Origin: Azospirillum brasilense
GTDB lineage: Bacteria > Pseudomonadota > Alphaproteobacteria > Azospirillales > Azospirillaceae
Assembly: GCF_003349955.1 (NCBI RefSeq)
Contig: NZ_QLKQ01000072.1
Location: 1-37,730, forward strand
Length of the DNA: 37,730 nucleotides
Reading direction: 5' to 3'
In this document: piece after piece, positions 6,697-14,912 of the stretch
How the letters are laid out: each line of letters begins with the position of its first letter
How positions within the stretch are numbered: position 1 is the first letter of the stretch
Program-made: the position numbers and the translations under genes
Notes under the pieces: generated by a model
What the model saw: only the letters and a program-made list of their open reading frames with translations
The model's database searches: none
Told to the model about the DNA's origin: nothing

Positions 6697-8316
6697 TCAC
6701 TCTGCCACGGAAGCGGACGGTGGGTCTTCCCTTTGTGCGTCCGCCTTGGCCGCAGCCCGCAGGAGGTCCCGCGCTTCCTCGCCGTAGGCCAGAAGCCGCT
6801 CGGTGCAGCGGTGGCGGTCGCCGACGGTCCGGAAACGGACGCGCGACAGCTCCGCCTGCCGCTCGCGCAGCGCCGGGTCGGCGACCAGGGCGGCGGCGCG
6901 CTCCACATAGGCGGCGGCGTCCGGCACGGGGATGCCCGCCCCCGCGACGCTCGCCACGTCGCCCCAGGCCAGCGTGACCACCGGCAGCCCCTCGGCGATG
7001 GCGTAGGCCGCGCTGCCGCCGCCGCCCTGGCGCGACGGGTTGAGGTAGGCGTGGCAGCGCCGGTAGAAGGCGCGGATGTCCTTGAGATGGCCCAGGCTGC
7101 GCATCCGCGCGCCGTTGCGCGCCGCCCTCAGCCGGGCCGGCAACCGCTCCACCTCCCCGGCGAAGACGATCGCCGCGCCGGGGCAGCGGTCGAGGATGGA
7201 ATCGGCCAGGGCGAGGAACTCCGCGGTCACCTCCAGATCCAGACGGGTGCCGACCACGGCGAAGACGAAGGCCGCATCGCCGAGGTCGAGCGTGCCCCCA
7301 GCCCCCGCCGTGGGGGGCGCGGAGAAGCCCAGCGTGAAGGGCCGGAAGCGCCGCGCGAAGGGGCCGCGGTAGAGCGCCGGCATGACGTCCGTGTGGTTCC
7401 CCTCCTCGTAGCCCAACACGAGATGGGCCAGCGAGATCGTCATGCCGGAGGTGGTGGGAAGGCAGACCACCGGACGCGCGTCGGTCACCGCGAACAGGTC
7501 GCCCACCACGTTGGCCCCGCCGAAGGTGACCAGCAGGTCGGGATCGTAGCCGTCGATGGCGCCGACGATGGTGGACAGCTTGTCCTTGGAGAAGGCGCGG
7601 TCGGTGAAGGAGGCCATCTTCACCTGCCGCCCGAACATCTTCAGCGCGAAAACGCCCTCGTAATCGGCGACCAGCTCCGCGACCATGGGCGGCACGAACA
7701 GGCTCTCCGCCCGAAGCGGCATGGTGTTGCAGTTGATGATGGCGACGTCGAGCCCGAAATCGCCCTGGAGCCGGCTGGCGTAGTCGAAGCAGTCGCGCGA
7801 GGGCTGGTGCTGGTCGTTGGTGAACTGGTTGGTCAGCACGGCCACCCGGCGGATCGGCCCGTCGCGCGGCACATGGAGCGGCGGAACGACGCCCCAGCGC
7901 CGCGCCACCGCCCGCACCAGCTCCTCGTAGAAGCGGAACAGATCGCAGGGGCCGAAGGCGGCCAGCTTCTCCGGCGCCGACGCCGCCAGGAAGAGCTGCC
8001 GCGCCATGCACCAGTAGGTGTAATGCATCAACTGCGGCCCGACCCGCTCCCCGCCCAGCAGCAGGTAATGGAGAATCCGCTCGTAGTGGTAGAGGTCACC
8101 GGTCAACTGGAACAGCACGGAGTGGAGCAGCACCGTCTCCCCGGTCGGCGGGGCGCGGCGCAGGTCCTCGGCGATGGACAGGCGGGCGTCCGAATCCAGC
8201 TCGCGGCGCATGCGCTCGCAATGGGCCGTCAGGGCGTTGAGGCGGTCGGCGTTGAACTGGCGCTCGGCCAGCAGCGCCTTCAACGTGGCGGCCTGTTCCC
8301 CGGCGATGTCGGACAT
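6697..8316 (-). CDS. Glycosyltransferase-like protein (GT-B fold, candidate flagellin glycosyltransferase)
   Basis: A 539-aa cytoplasmic protein with no membrane segments. The N-terminal ~140 residues are helical and of unknown type. From about 150 there are Rossmann-like segments (RRVAVLTNQFTND, YDPDLLVTFGGANVVGDL). The C-terminal half resembles GT4-type glycosyltransferases: VVGTRLDLE, SLGHLKDIRAFYRRCHAYLNPSRQGGGGSAAYAIAEGLPVV, with the EGLPVV nucleotide-sugar site. It lies directly upstream of pseI. It could transfer the CMP-nonulosonate to flagellin or add another sugar. No Maf motif was seen, so the transferase would differ from the usual Maf protein of Pse systems. Donor and acceptor are unknown. 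Confidence 0.72.
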   Translation of the reverse strand: MSDIAGEQAATLKALLAERQFNADRLNALTAHCERMRRELDSDARLSIAEDLRRAPPTGETVLLHSVLFQLTGDLYHYERILHYLLLGGERVGPQLMHYTYWCMARQLFLAASAPEKLAAFGPCDLFRFYEELVRAVARRWGVVPPLHVPRDGPIRRVAVLTNQFTNDQHQPSRDCFDYASRLQGDFGLDVAIINCNTMPLRAESLFVPPMVAELVADYEGVFALKMFGRQVKMASFTDRAFSKDKLSTIVGAIDGYDPDLLVTFGGANVVGDLFAVTDARPVVCLPTTSGMTISLAHLVLGYEEGNHTDVMPALYRGPFARRFRPFTLGFSAPPTAGAGGTLDLGDAAFVFAVVGTRLDLEVTAEFLALADSILDRCPGAAIVFAGEVERLPARLRAARNGARMRSLGHLKDIRAFYRRCHAYLNPSRQGGGGSAAYAIAEGLPVVTLAWGDVASVAGAGIPVPDAAAYVERAAALVADPALRERQAELSRVRFRTVGDRHRCTERLLAYGEEARDLLRAAAKADAQREDPPSASVAE

Positions 8317-8381
8317 GCGGATCCCCCAACCGGCGCCTGTGGTGCGCCCCGCCTCCTGATAGCCCCGGCGTGGTTAAGGTT

Positions 8382-10337
8382 TCAAGAATGCGCCGCGCGC
8401 TCGGCCAGCGCCGCCGCGACCTCCGCCGCCACCGCGGCCCAATCGCCGGGGCGGGGCTGGCGGAACAGGCGGGCGGTCGGATACCAGGGGCTGTCGGCGC
8501 GATCGAGCAGCCAGCGCCAGTCCGGCGCGTGGGACAGAAGCACCCACAGCGGAACACCCAGCGCTCCGGCCAGATGGGCGGGCGCGGTGCAGGAGGACAC
8601 CACCAGATCCACCGACGCCATGATCGCCGCGGTGTCGGCGAAGTCGCGGATCTCCGGCGCCAGATCGGTGAAGGAGGGCGGCATCGCCCGCCCCGCCAGC
8701 GCGTCGTGTCCGGGGCCGAGCTGCAGGCCGAAGAAGCGGCAGCCCGGCACCGCCAGCAGCGGGGCCAGCGCCGCCAAGCCCGGCGACCGCTCACGGTCCC
8801 CGGCGAACTGTGGGTTGCCGGCCCAGACCAGCCCGACCGTGAGGCCGCCGGGCTGGTCTGGGCCGGCCAGCCGCTCCCGCCACGCCGCGGCACGCGCCGG
8901 GTCGGCGGTCAGGTAGGGGGCGGCGGGAATGGTCTCCAGCCGGGTGGCGAAGGCCCGCGGCAGGCTGAGCAGCGGGCACTGCCAGTCGAAGGCGGGCAAG
9001 GGCTCGCCGCGCGCGACGACGCGCTCCACCCCCGGCAGGCCGCGGAACAGAGGGACCAGATCGGCCCCGACCTCCAGCAGCACGCGGGCGCCGCGGGCGG
9101 CCACCAGGGGGGCGTAGCGGACGAACTGGATGGCGTCGCCCCGGCCCTGCTCCTCGTGCAGCAGGATGGTTTGCCCGGCGATGCCCTCGCCGCTCCACAG
9201 CGGTTGCGGCAGACCACGCGGCCGGGTCGGGAAATCGGCCACGCCCCAGCGCGCCTCGTAATCCTCCCACCCGCCGGTCAGGTCGCCGGCGAGCAGCCGG
9301 GCCAGGGAGCGGTTCCAGCGCGCCTCGGCGCTGGCCGGCTCAAGGCGGACGGCCCGGTCGTGCAGGCGCAGCGAGGCGGCGACCGCCCCCCGATCGCGCA
9401 ACCGGTTCGCCAGACCGCTCAAAGCGTTGCGGTGATCCGGCTGAAGGGCCAGCGCGCGGCGGAGCGACCCCAGGGCGCCGGGTTCGGCAAGCGACAGCGC
9501 GTGCCAGCCGTTCGCCGCGTCCGGACGCAGCCGCAGCAGACGGCGCAACGCCGTCACGGCCTCCCCCTCCCCGCCCGCCTTGCGACGGGCGGCGGCGAGA
9601 AGCTCCCAAACGTCATCCCTCGCCGGGTCGAGCGCCAGCGCGTGGCAAAGAGCCGCGGCGGCGGCTCCCCAGTGCCCCGCGTCATACCGGGCGCGGCCGA
9701 GATTGAGCCGGGCCGTCGCGTCTTCCGGCAGCAGGGTCGCGGCCTGTGCCAGCGTCGTCGCCGCCTCCGGGTCCCTGGTTCGCTGGAGCGCCACGCCGAG
9801 ATGGTGCCACGCCTCCCCATGGTCGGGACGCAGCCGGACGGCGCGGCGCAGGGCCGTCACCGCCTCATCCGTCCGTCCCGCGTAGCGCAGAAGGATGCCG
9901 GCCTGGACCATCGGCTCGGCAAGGTCGGGCTGGATGAGGGCGGTCCGGCGATAGGCCGCCAGGGCGAGTCCGCTGTCCCCCGCCTGCCGCGCCACCCCCG
10001 CCAGCGGAAAGGCGAGCGCCGCCGAATCGGGGCAGAGACGCAGGGCGGTCCGGTATTCCGCGACCGCCGCGGCGGGGTTGCCGCGGGCCTGATGCAGCGT
10101 CGCGAGGTTGGCGCGGTATTCGGGCTGGCCGGGGCGCAGCGCAACCGCCCGGCCCAGCAGGTCGGCCGCCTGCTCCAGCCGCCCACCCTGGGCGCAGAGA
10201 AGACCATAGAGGTGAAGGGCGTTCGGCTCGTCCGGAACGGCGTCGAGGATGCGCCCGTAAAGGGTTTCCGCCTCCTCCGTCCGCCCGGCGGTGTGGAGAT
10301 CGAGCGCGATGCCCAGCGCCTCGTCCAGCGTCGCCAC
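8382..10337 (-). CDS. TPR protein with C-terminal glycosyltransferase-like domain
   Basis: A 651-aa protein. Residues ~1-390 are consecutive tetratricopeptide repeats (patterns such as ALxLxPDxxxAxxxLGxxL). The C-terminal ~270 residues carry a GT9/GT41-like fold, including ILLHEEQGRGDAIQFVRYAP, VGLVWAGNPQFAGD and a nucleotide-sugar type segment AHLAGALGVPLWVLL. The layout recalls O-GlcNAc-transferase-like bacterial proteins in which TPRs bind the acceptor protein. The GTG at 10337 lies 14 bases after the nucleotidyltransferase stop. The frame stays open further upstream, but that region is the nucleotidyltransferase in another frame. It is a candidate for recognising flagellin and attaching sugar; catalysis is not proven by visible residues. 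Confidence 0.78.
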   Translation of the reverse strand: MATLDEALGIALDLHTAGRTEEAETLYGRILDAVPDEPNALHLYGLLCAQGGRLEQAADLLGRAVALRPGQPEYRANLATLHQARGNPAAAVAEYRTALRLCPDSAALAFPLAGVARQAGDSGLALAAYRRTALIQPDLAEPMVQAGILLRYAGRTDEAVTALRRAVRLRPDHGEAWHHLGVALQRTRDPEAATTLAQAATLLPEDATARLNLGRARYDAGHWGAAAAALCHALALDPARDDVWELLAAARRKAGGEGEAVTALRRLLRLRPDAANGWHALSLAEPGALGSLRRALALQPDHRNALSGLANRLRDRGAVAASLRLHDRAVRLEPASAEARWNRSLARLLAGDLTGGWEDYEARWGVADFPTRPRGLPQPLWSGEGIAGQTILLHEEQGRGDAIQFVRYAPLVAARGARVLLEVGADLVPLFRGLPGVERVVARGEPLPAFDWQCPLLSLPRAFATRLETIPAAPYLTADPARAAAWRERLAGPDQPGGLTVGLVWAGNPQFAGDRERSPGLAALAPLLAVPGCRFFGLQLGPGHDALAGRAMPPSFTDLAPEIRDFADTAAIMASVDLVVSSCTAPAHLAGALGVPLWVLLSHAPDWRWLLDRADSPWYPTARLFRQPRPGDWAAVAAEVAAALAERAAHS

Positions 10338-10351
10338 GGCGCCCGCTCCGC

Positions 10352-11092
10352 TCAGGTCTCGCGGCCGCCGATCACGCTGGCGGCGACCGCCAGACTCTCC
10401 GGCGTGCCCATATCGATGAAGCGGGCCTTGGCGACGTGGCCGTGCAGCGTGCCCGGCGGCATCCTGTGCAGAACGTCGCGGGTCAGCGAACTGGCCCCGG
10501 AGGCGGCGATGCGGTCGAGGAAGGCCGCGGAGAAGAGGTAGACCCCGGCGTTGATGACCCCGCGCCCCGGCGCCTTGTCGAGGAACTGGCGGACGCGGCT
10601 GTCCGGCCCGACCTCGACCCGGCCGAAGCGGGCGGCGTCCTCCACCTCCACGCACAGCACCGACGCCTCGGCCCCCGACAGGCGGTGCGAGGCGACAAAG
10701 GCGCGCAGGTCGGCGTCGAGGAAGGTGTCGCCGCTCATCACCAGGACGGTGCCGGCCTTCAGGTCCTTGCGGATGTAGGCGAGCGCCGCGGCGGAGCCCA
10801 TCTGGCTCGGCTCGATCTGGCAGACGACGTCCAGCGACCGGTTGGTGTCGCCCTGGGCCAGCCACGCCGTCACCCGGTCGGCCAGATGGCCCAGGCACAG
10901 CACCACCCGGCGCGCGCCGTAGGCGGCCAGATGGTCCAGCAGATGTCCGAGAAAGGCGCGGCCCGCGATGGGCGCCAGCACCTTGGGCGTGTCGCCCGAG
11001 ACGCCCCGCATGCGCGAGCCGAGACCACCGGCGAGCAGCGTGACGTCGATGTCCGTCAAGGCTTCCTCAGGCCGCACCGTGCTTCCCCTCAT
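10352..11092 (-). CDS. Sugar-1-phosphate nucleotidyltransferase
   Basis: A 246-aa NTP_transferase-fold protein. The N-terminal signature LLAGGLGSRMRGVSGDTPKVLAPIAGR (split around residues 15-40) holds the GG..R and PK nucleotide-binding residues. GDTFLDADL supplies the metal-binding Asp, and the C-terminus has FIDMGTPES. It resembles HddC/RmlA-like enzymes that make NDP-sugars. I chose the ATG at 11092 (GGGAGC site upstream); an upstream in-frame ATG at 11131 adds an unlikely Arg-rich leader. It is the first gene after a 131-base gap, so it may have a local promoter. It probably supplies a second activated sugar to the glycan. The nucleotide and sugar are unknown. Confidence 0.8.
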   Translation of the reverse strand: MRGSTVRPEEALTDIDVTLLAGGLGSRMRGVSGDTPKVLAPIAGRAFLGHLLDHLAAYGARRVVLCLGHLADRVTAWLAQGDTNRSLDVVCQIEPSQMGSAAALAYIRKDLKAGTVLVMSGDTFLDADLRAFVASHRLSGAEASVLCVEVEDAARFGRVEVGPDSRVRQFLDKAPGRGVINAGVYLFSAAFLDRIAASGASSLTRDVLHRMPPGTLHGHVAKARFIDMGTPESLAVAASVIGGRET

Positions 11093-11126
11093 GCTCCCGG
11101 CGCCGCGGCGCCGCCCCCACACCCGC

Positions 11127-11156
11127 CGCATACCGCGTCGGCGGTGGATTGGTCAA
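11127..11156 (-). promoter_or_regulatory. Possible internal sigma70-type promoter
   Basis: On the minus strand TTGACC (11156-11151) and TATGCG (11132-11127) are 18 bases apart. They lie in the 131-base gap between the PseH-like gene and the nucleotidyltransferase, the largest gap in the minus-strand array. The -35 is good and the -10 is poor. It could give the downstream 10 genes partly independent expression. Confidence 0.3.
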
Positions 11157-11223
11157 ACATTCGGTGGGGGTGACGGCGAACTTTCCCGGCCGACCGCCCA
11201 ACGTAAGCCCCCAGCCGCATGGC

Positions 11224-11775
11224 CTATTCCGCGAAGGCGGCCAGCGTGGTTTCGCGCGAGAAGATATGGGGGTGTCCCTCCCAATCGCCGCGCAGCGTCT
11301 CGAACACATGGACGTCGTGGAAACGGCCATATTTCCGGACATGTTGACGCAGCACCCCGACCTCGCGCGCCTTCACAACCCTTTGGATGCGGATGACCGT
11401 ATCGTTGCCCTCCATGAAATAATTGAAGAGCTTGTTCATCCCCAAACCGTAGAAGCAATAATCCATGATGAAGCAGTGCAGGAAGCCGGCGAGCTTCCGC
11501 CGGTCCCGCTCCTCGACGATGTACGAGCCGGAGGAGCAGCGCAGATGCACCCGGTCGATGTCATAGTAGGAAAGATAGCCGACCGGGCGACCCTCATGCT
11601 CGATGATGAAATGGCGGAAGTCCGCGCGGGCGTCCATCGCGGCCAGCCAGGCGCGCTGCCGCTCGACGTCCGGGTTCTCCAGATCGGTGAACATGAAGCG
11701 GGTGATCGACGGCTCGGTGCGCCAGCGCAGCAGCATCGCGGCGTCGTCGGCCGTCGGTCGGCGGAAGCGGAACAT
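11224..11775 (-). CDS. pseH: GNAT N-acetyltransferase, PseH-like
   Basis: A 183-aa GCN5-related acetyltransferase. It begins RFRRPTADDAAMLLRWRTEPSITRFMFTD and ends in the WEGHPHIFSRE region. Both resemble PseH proteins, which acetylate the 4-amino group of UDP-4-amino-4,6-dideoxy-L-AltNAc using acetyl-CoA. The acetyl-CoA loop is less obvious than in classical GNATs. It lies 30 bases after an SDR gene. If the ACP module supplies an acyl group, this protein or another acyltransferase could use an acyl-ACP instead of acetyl-CoA; that is inference. Together with pseI and pseG it supports a pseudaminic acid derivative. Confidence 0.75.
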   Translation of the reverse strand: MFRFRRPTADDAAMLLRWRTEPSITRFMFTDLENPDVERQRAWLAAMDARADFRHFIIEHEGRPVGYLSYYDIDRVHLRCSSGSYIVEERDRRKLAGFLHCFIMDYCFYGLGMNKLFNYFMEGNDTVIRIQRVVKAREVGVLRQHVRKYGRFHDVHVFETLRGDWEGHPHIFSRETTLAAFAE

Positions 11776-11805
11776 TAAACCCTCACCCCTCGAACGTCTG
11801 CGGCG

Positions 11806-12564
11806 TCATGTCGCCAGATAGCCGCCATCCACCGGCAGCATCACACCGTTGATCCAGCCGGCGGCCGGCGACAGCAGGAAGGCGATGGCCGAGGCCACGT
11901 CCTCCGGCTTGCCGAAGCCCATGGGATGGGCGGCGCGGATCGCCTCGAACTGCTCCGCCGTGGTGGTGCGGCGGAAGCGCTCCATCATCTCCGTCTCGAC
12001 CATCGCCGGGGCGACGCAGTTGACGCGGATGCCGTCGCGCAGGAACTCCATGGCGAGCCCACGGGTGGCCGAGACCAGCCCGCCCTTGGCCGCCGAATAG
12101 ACCACGTTGCCCGGCTGCCCGATCTCCGCGGCGACGGAGGACACCAGCACCAGCGCCGCCGGCTCGGCGTGGCAGCCCTTCTGCCGCAACCCGCGGGCCA
12201 GCGCCAGGGCGCTCAGCAGGTTGGCGTGCAGGATGCCGTCGAAGAAGGCGCGGTCGACGCCGCGCACCGGCTTGCCGATCTGCACCCCGGCGCAATGGGC
12301 CAGCCCGCCGATCGGGCCGCCGGCCTCGGCCTGCGCCTTGACCCAGCCGGGAATGGCGTCGCTGTCCGACAGGTCGAAGGCCGCCGTCCGGTGCCCCTCC
12401 CCCGGCAGAAGCGCCAGCGTCTCGGCCAACCGCCCGGCGTCGCGCCCGTTGAGGGTGACATGCGCGCCGAGCCTCGCGGCCAGCAGAGCGGTCGCCCGCC
12501 CGATGCCGGCCGACGCGCCGGTGACCAGGACGTGCCGTCCGGTGAGATCGACCAGTGGGCTCAT
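11806..12564 (-). CDS. Short-chain dehydrogenase/reductase (SDR)
   Basis: A 252-aa classical SDR. TGASAGIG (15-22) binds the nucleotide, and Ser143, Tyr156 and Lys160 (YSAAK) are catalytic. The C-terminus ends LPVDGGYLAT. It is clearly related to the SDR at 14913-15683: both share a DLTGR N-terminus, the PGWxKxxAEAGGP segment around residue 75 and LARGxxQKG near 125. So it is a paralogue within the same island. The start ATG is 8 bases after the Rieske oxygenase stop. It may act on the product of that oxygenase, for example oxidising or reducing a new hydroxyl. The substrate is unknown. Confidence 0.87.
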   Translation of the reverse strand: MSPLVDLTGRHVLVTGASAGIGRATALLAARLGAHVTLNGRDAGRLAETLALLPGEGHRTAAFDLSDSDAIPGWVKAQAEAGGPIGGLAHCAGVQIGKPVRGVDRAFFDGILHANLLSALALARGLRQKGCHAEPAALVLVSSVAAEIGQPGNVVYSAAKGGLVSATRGLAMEFLRDGIRVNCVAPAMVETEMMERFRRTTTAEQFEAIRAAHPMGFGKPEDVASAIAFLLSPAAGWINGVMLPVDGGYLAT

Positions 12565-12572
12565 GGCTTCAC

Positions 12573-13712
12573 TCACTCTACGGCCATGCGGGCGAGCCAC
12601 GCCCGGTGGAAGGCGGCGATCCGTTCCTCGCAGGAGCCGAGGACGGCCGGGGCCTGGACCTGCTTCAGCCCCTTGTGGGCGGCTTCGGCGACGCGCTGGT
12701 CCTCGCCCAGGATGGTGCGGTTGAAGCCGGCGACGTTGGCCTCCACCGCCTTGCGGGCGGCCCCGCCCTTGGTCTGCGGCTTGGACGTCTCGCCCAGGAA
12801 CAGGCGGTAATGCAGCTCGCAGCGGTCCGGCCCGACCGGGTCGTAGGTCTGGACGCTCATCAGCGCGCCGTGGGAGACGCCGATGGCGAGGTTGGGGAAG
12901 ATCAGATAGTGGTCGTAGCTTTCCAGCCGGTCGCTGCGCGGCAGCCCCATCTTCTGGGCCACCCCGTCCCACCAGCGCGCCGAGCCGTCGGACAGTTGGC
13001 TGACGCCCCGCGAATGCTCGCCCTCGTAGGAGCAGATCCACACCTTCTTGACGTAGCCCTTGAAGGTCTCCGGGTGGGTGGCGTCGACGTGGTAGACCTC
13101 CAGCGCGCTTTCCAGCGCCGCCTTCCAGTTGGCGTTCCAGGGCAGCACGCCCTCGTCGATGCGGTCGGTGAACAGGTCCGACAGATGGTCGAGCACGGCG
13201 CCATAGGCCCCCAACTGCTCGTCCAGCCCCGGCCCGGCCGGCTCCAGTCGGACGAAGACGAAGCGGTCGCGCACCGCCACCTCGAAGCGCCGCAGGGCGA
13301 GGCGCTTCTTCGCCGCGTCGTCCAGGCCGAAATGCTCGCGGTTGCCGGGGATGCCGACCGGAACGCCGTCGCGGTTGAAGACCCAGCCGTGATAGGGGCA
13401 GACCGGCTTGCCGTTGCCGCAGGGCCGAAGGTGGATCAGCGAATAGCGGTGCGTGCAGACGTTGTGATAGGCCCGCAGCTCCCCGTCGAAGTTCTGCACC
13501 AGAACCGAGGTGCCGGCGATGTCCGCGGTGATGAAGTCGTTGTCGTTGCGCAGGTCGTCCGTAAATCCAACGAACATCCAGCAACGGCGGAAGACTCGCG
13601 CCGCCTCTTCGGCGTGATTGGCCTCGCCGGAGTAACGCTGCGGCGGGATCACCATGTCGGGCGGGAACGAAAGCCGGCTTTGCGGACCCCGGTCATCCAT
13701 GGCTGATTCCAT
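12573..13712 (-). CDS. Rieske non-haem iron oxygenase, alpha-subunit type
   Basis: A 379-aa oxygenase with an N-terminal Rieske [2Fe-2S] domain (Cys86-x-His88 and Cys105-x2-His108 in CTHRYS and CPYHGW). The C-terminal catalytic domain binds mononuclear iron through His208 and His213 (EVYHVDATH) and probably an Asp in ILGEDQR. Such enzymes hydroxylate or demethylate small molecules with O2 and electrons from a ferredoxin or reductase, but no reductase or ferredoxin gene is in the window. The first gene of the minus-strand array. Two ATGs compete: 13712, without a clear ribosome site, and 13700, with GGA seven bases upstream. Presence in a flagellin glycan locus is unusual and suggests oxidation of the acyl or sugar moiety. 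Confidence 0.88.
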   Translation of the reverse strand: MESAMDDRGPQSRLSFPPDMVIPPQRYSGEANHAEEAARVFRRCWMFVGFTDDLRNDNDFITADIAGTSVLVQNFDGELRAYHNVCTHRYSLIHLRPCGNGKPVCPYHGWVFNRDGVPVGIPGNREHFGLDDAAKKRLALRRFEVAVRDRFVFVRLEPAGPGLDEQLGAYGAVLDHLSDLFTDRIDEGVLPWNANWKAALESALEVYHVDATHPETFKGYVKKVWICSYEGEHSRGVSQLSDGSARWWDGVAQKMGLPRSDRLESYDHYLIFPNLAIGVSHGALMSVQTYDPVGPDRCELHYRLFLGETSKPQTKGGAARKAVEANVAGFNRTILGEDQRVAEAAHKGLKQVQAPAVLGSCEERIAAFHRAWLARMAVE

Positions 13713-13818
13713 TTATCGGTTCGTTAATCATTCGACCCTAGCGTTCTTTCGGTTAATAGTCTCCGAATTCGCCCAAGTCCAGGAGGGACGAACGGGCGGC
13801 GGAGGGAGGGAGCATCCG
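13713..13818. promoter_or_regulatory. Divergent intergenic region between the two glycan-island transcription units
   Basis: A 106-base relatively AT-rich stretch separates the Rieske gene (minus) from KAS III copy B (plus). It must hold the start signals of the long minus-strand array unless that is read from elsewhere. Two related segments, CGGTTCGTTAAT (13718-13729) and CGGTTAATAG (13750-13759), could be a repeated regulator site. No convincing -35/-10, sigma54 or sigma28 promoter was found. A GGAGGGAGGG ribosome site (13801-13810) serves the plus-strand gene. Confidence 0.4.
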
Positions 13819-14901
13819 GTGAAGGCCATCATCGAGGGCGTGCGCATCGCGGGATTCCGGGCCGCCGTGCCGCCGCACCGCCATTCCTTCCTGGAGGACC
13901 ATTCCCTCTTCACGGCGGAGGAGGCGGAAAAGCTGTTCGCCACCACCGGCGTGTACGAGCGGCGCATCGCCCCGCCGCACATCTGCGCGTCGGACATGTG
14001 CGTCGCGGCGGCGGAAGGGCTGCTCGCCCAGCTCGGCTGGGACCCGGCCAGCGTCGACGTGCTGGTCTTCGTGTCGCAGGACCCGGACTACAACGTGCCG
14101 GCGACCTCCTGCGTCATGCAGAAGCGGCTGGGACTGGCGACGGGGGCGGCCTGCTTCGACGTCAATCTGGGCTGCTCCGGCTTCATCTACGGGCTGTGGA
14201 TGGCCGGGCGGCTGCTCGGCGGGTCGACGGGCCGGCGGGCCATCGTGCTGTGCGGCGACACCAGCTCGCGCCACCTCGTGCCGGGCGACCGCTCCACCCT
14301 GCCGCTGTTCGGCGACGCGGGCGGGGCCGTGGCCCTGGAGGTCAGCCAGGGGGCCGCGCCGATCCACGTCGTCGTCGGCACCGACGGCGGCGGGGCCAAG
14401 AACATCTGGGTCAAGGCCGGCGGGCGCCGCAATTCGCTGGTGCCGGGCCGCGAGCCCTGGCCGGCGGGCAAGCAGGAACAGATGTTCACCGACTCCCGCC
14501 TGTCGCTGAACGGGGCGGAGGTCTTCGCCTTCACGCTGCGCGCCGTGCCGCCGCTGATCCGCGAGACGCTGGAGTTCGCCGGCGTGGGGGTCGAGGACAT
14601 CGACCTCTGCGTGATGCATCAGGCCAACGCCTTCATGCTGGAGCATCTGCGCAAGAAGACCAAGTTCCCGCCGGAAAAATTCCTCGTGGACATGCACGAT
14701 TTCGGCAACACCAGCTCCGCCTCCATCCCCTTGGCGGTCAGCCACCGGCTGGGCGAGGCGCTGTCCACCGGCACGCGCAAGATGCTGCTGGCCGGCTTCG
14801 GAGTCGGCTGGTCCTGGGGCGCCGTGGTGGCCGACGTCGGGCCGATCCCCGCCCCGGCGGTGCAGGAGATCCCCGACGACTTCCCCCTGCTGACCCCCTG
14901 A
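13819..14901 (+). CDS. 3-oxoacyl-ACP synthase III-like protein (KAS III, copy B)
   Basis: A 360-aa KAS III/FabH-like protein with the intact triad Cys119 (NLGCSGFIYGLW), His267 (VMHQANAFM) and Asn297 (DFGNTSSASIP). Start is the GTG at 13819 with a strong GGAGGGAGGG site 8 bases upstream; longer frames lack a site. It shares with copy A the GCSG..GLW, GDT.SR, D..PLFGDA and GFGVGWSWG segments, so the two are paralogues. It stands on the opposite strand to copy A, paired with an SDR 11 bases downstream. The insert between residues 195 and 225 (GGRRNSLVPGREPWP) is longer than in copy A and may shape a different acyl pocket. It probably makes or transfers an acyl unit for the glycan. Confidence 0.88.
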   Translation: MKAIIEGVRIAGFRAAVPPHRHSFLEDHSLFTAEEAEKLFATTGVYERRIAPPHICASDMCVAAAEGLLAQLGWDPASVDVLVFVSQDPDYNVPATSCVMQKRLGLATGAACFDVNLGCSGFIYGLWMAGRLLGGSTGRRAIVLCGDTSSRHLVPGDRSTLPLFGDAGGAVALEVSQGAAPIHVVVGTDGGGAKNIWVKAGGRRNSLVPGREPWPAGKQEQMFTDSRLSLNGAEVFAFTLRAVPPLIRETLEFAGVGVEDIDLCVMHQANAFMLEHLRKKTKFPPEKFLVDMHDFGNTSSASIPLAVSHRLGEALSTGTRKMLLAGFGVGWSWGAVVADVGPIPAPAVQEIPDDFPLLTP

Positions 14902-14912
14902 GCCGCCGTACC

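Noticed and set aside
4555..8916. A very long plus-strand open frame (1453 codons) antisense to the glycan genes
   Set aside because: It runs across six well-supported minus-strand genes, has low-complexity Arg/Gly/Ala/Gln composition and no recognisable domain. Such frames arise from third-position GC bias in high-GC genomes.
8382..10898. Extension of the TPR-glycosyltransferase upstream to 838 codons
   Set aside because: The extra 187 codons overlap the nucleotidyltransferase in another frame and look like shadow sequence. The GTG at 10337 just after that gene's stop fits better.
13714..13722. CCGATAA resembling the -10 of a sigma28 flagellar promoter before the Rieske gene
   Set aside because: No TAAA-like -35 is found at the right distance, and the motif abuts the longer ATG.
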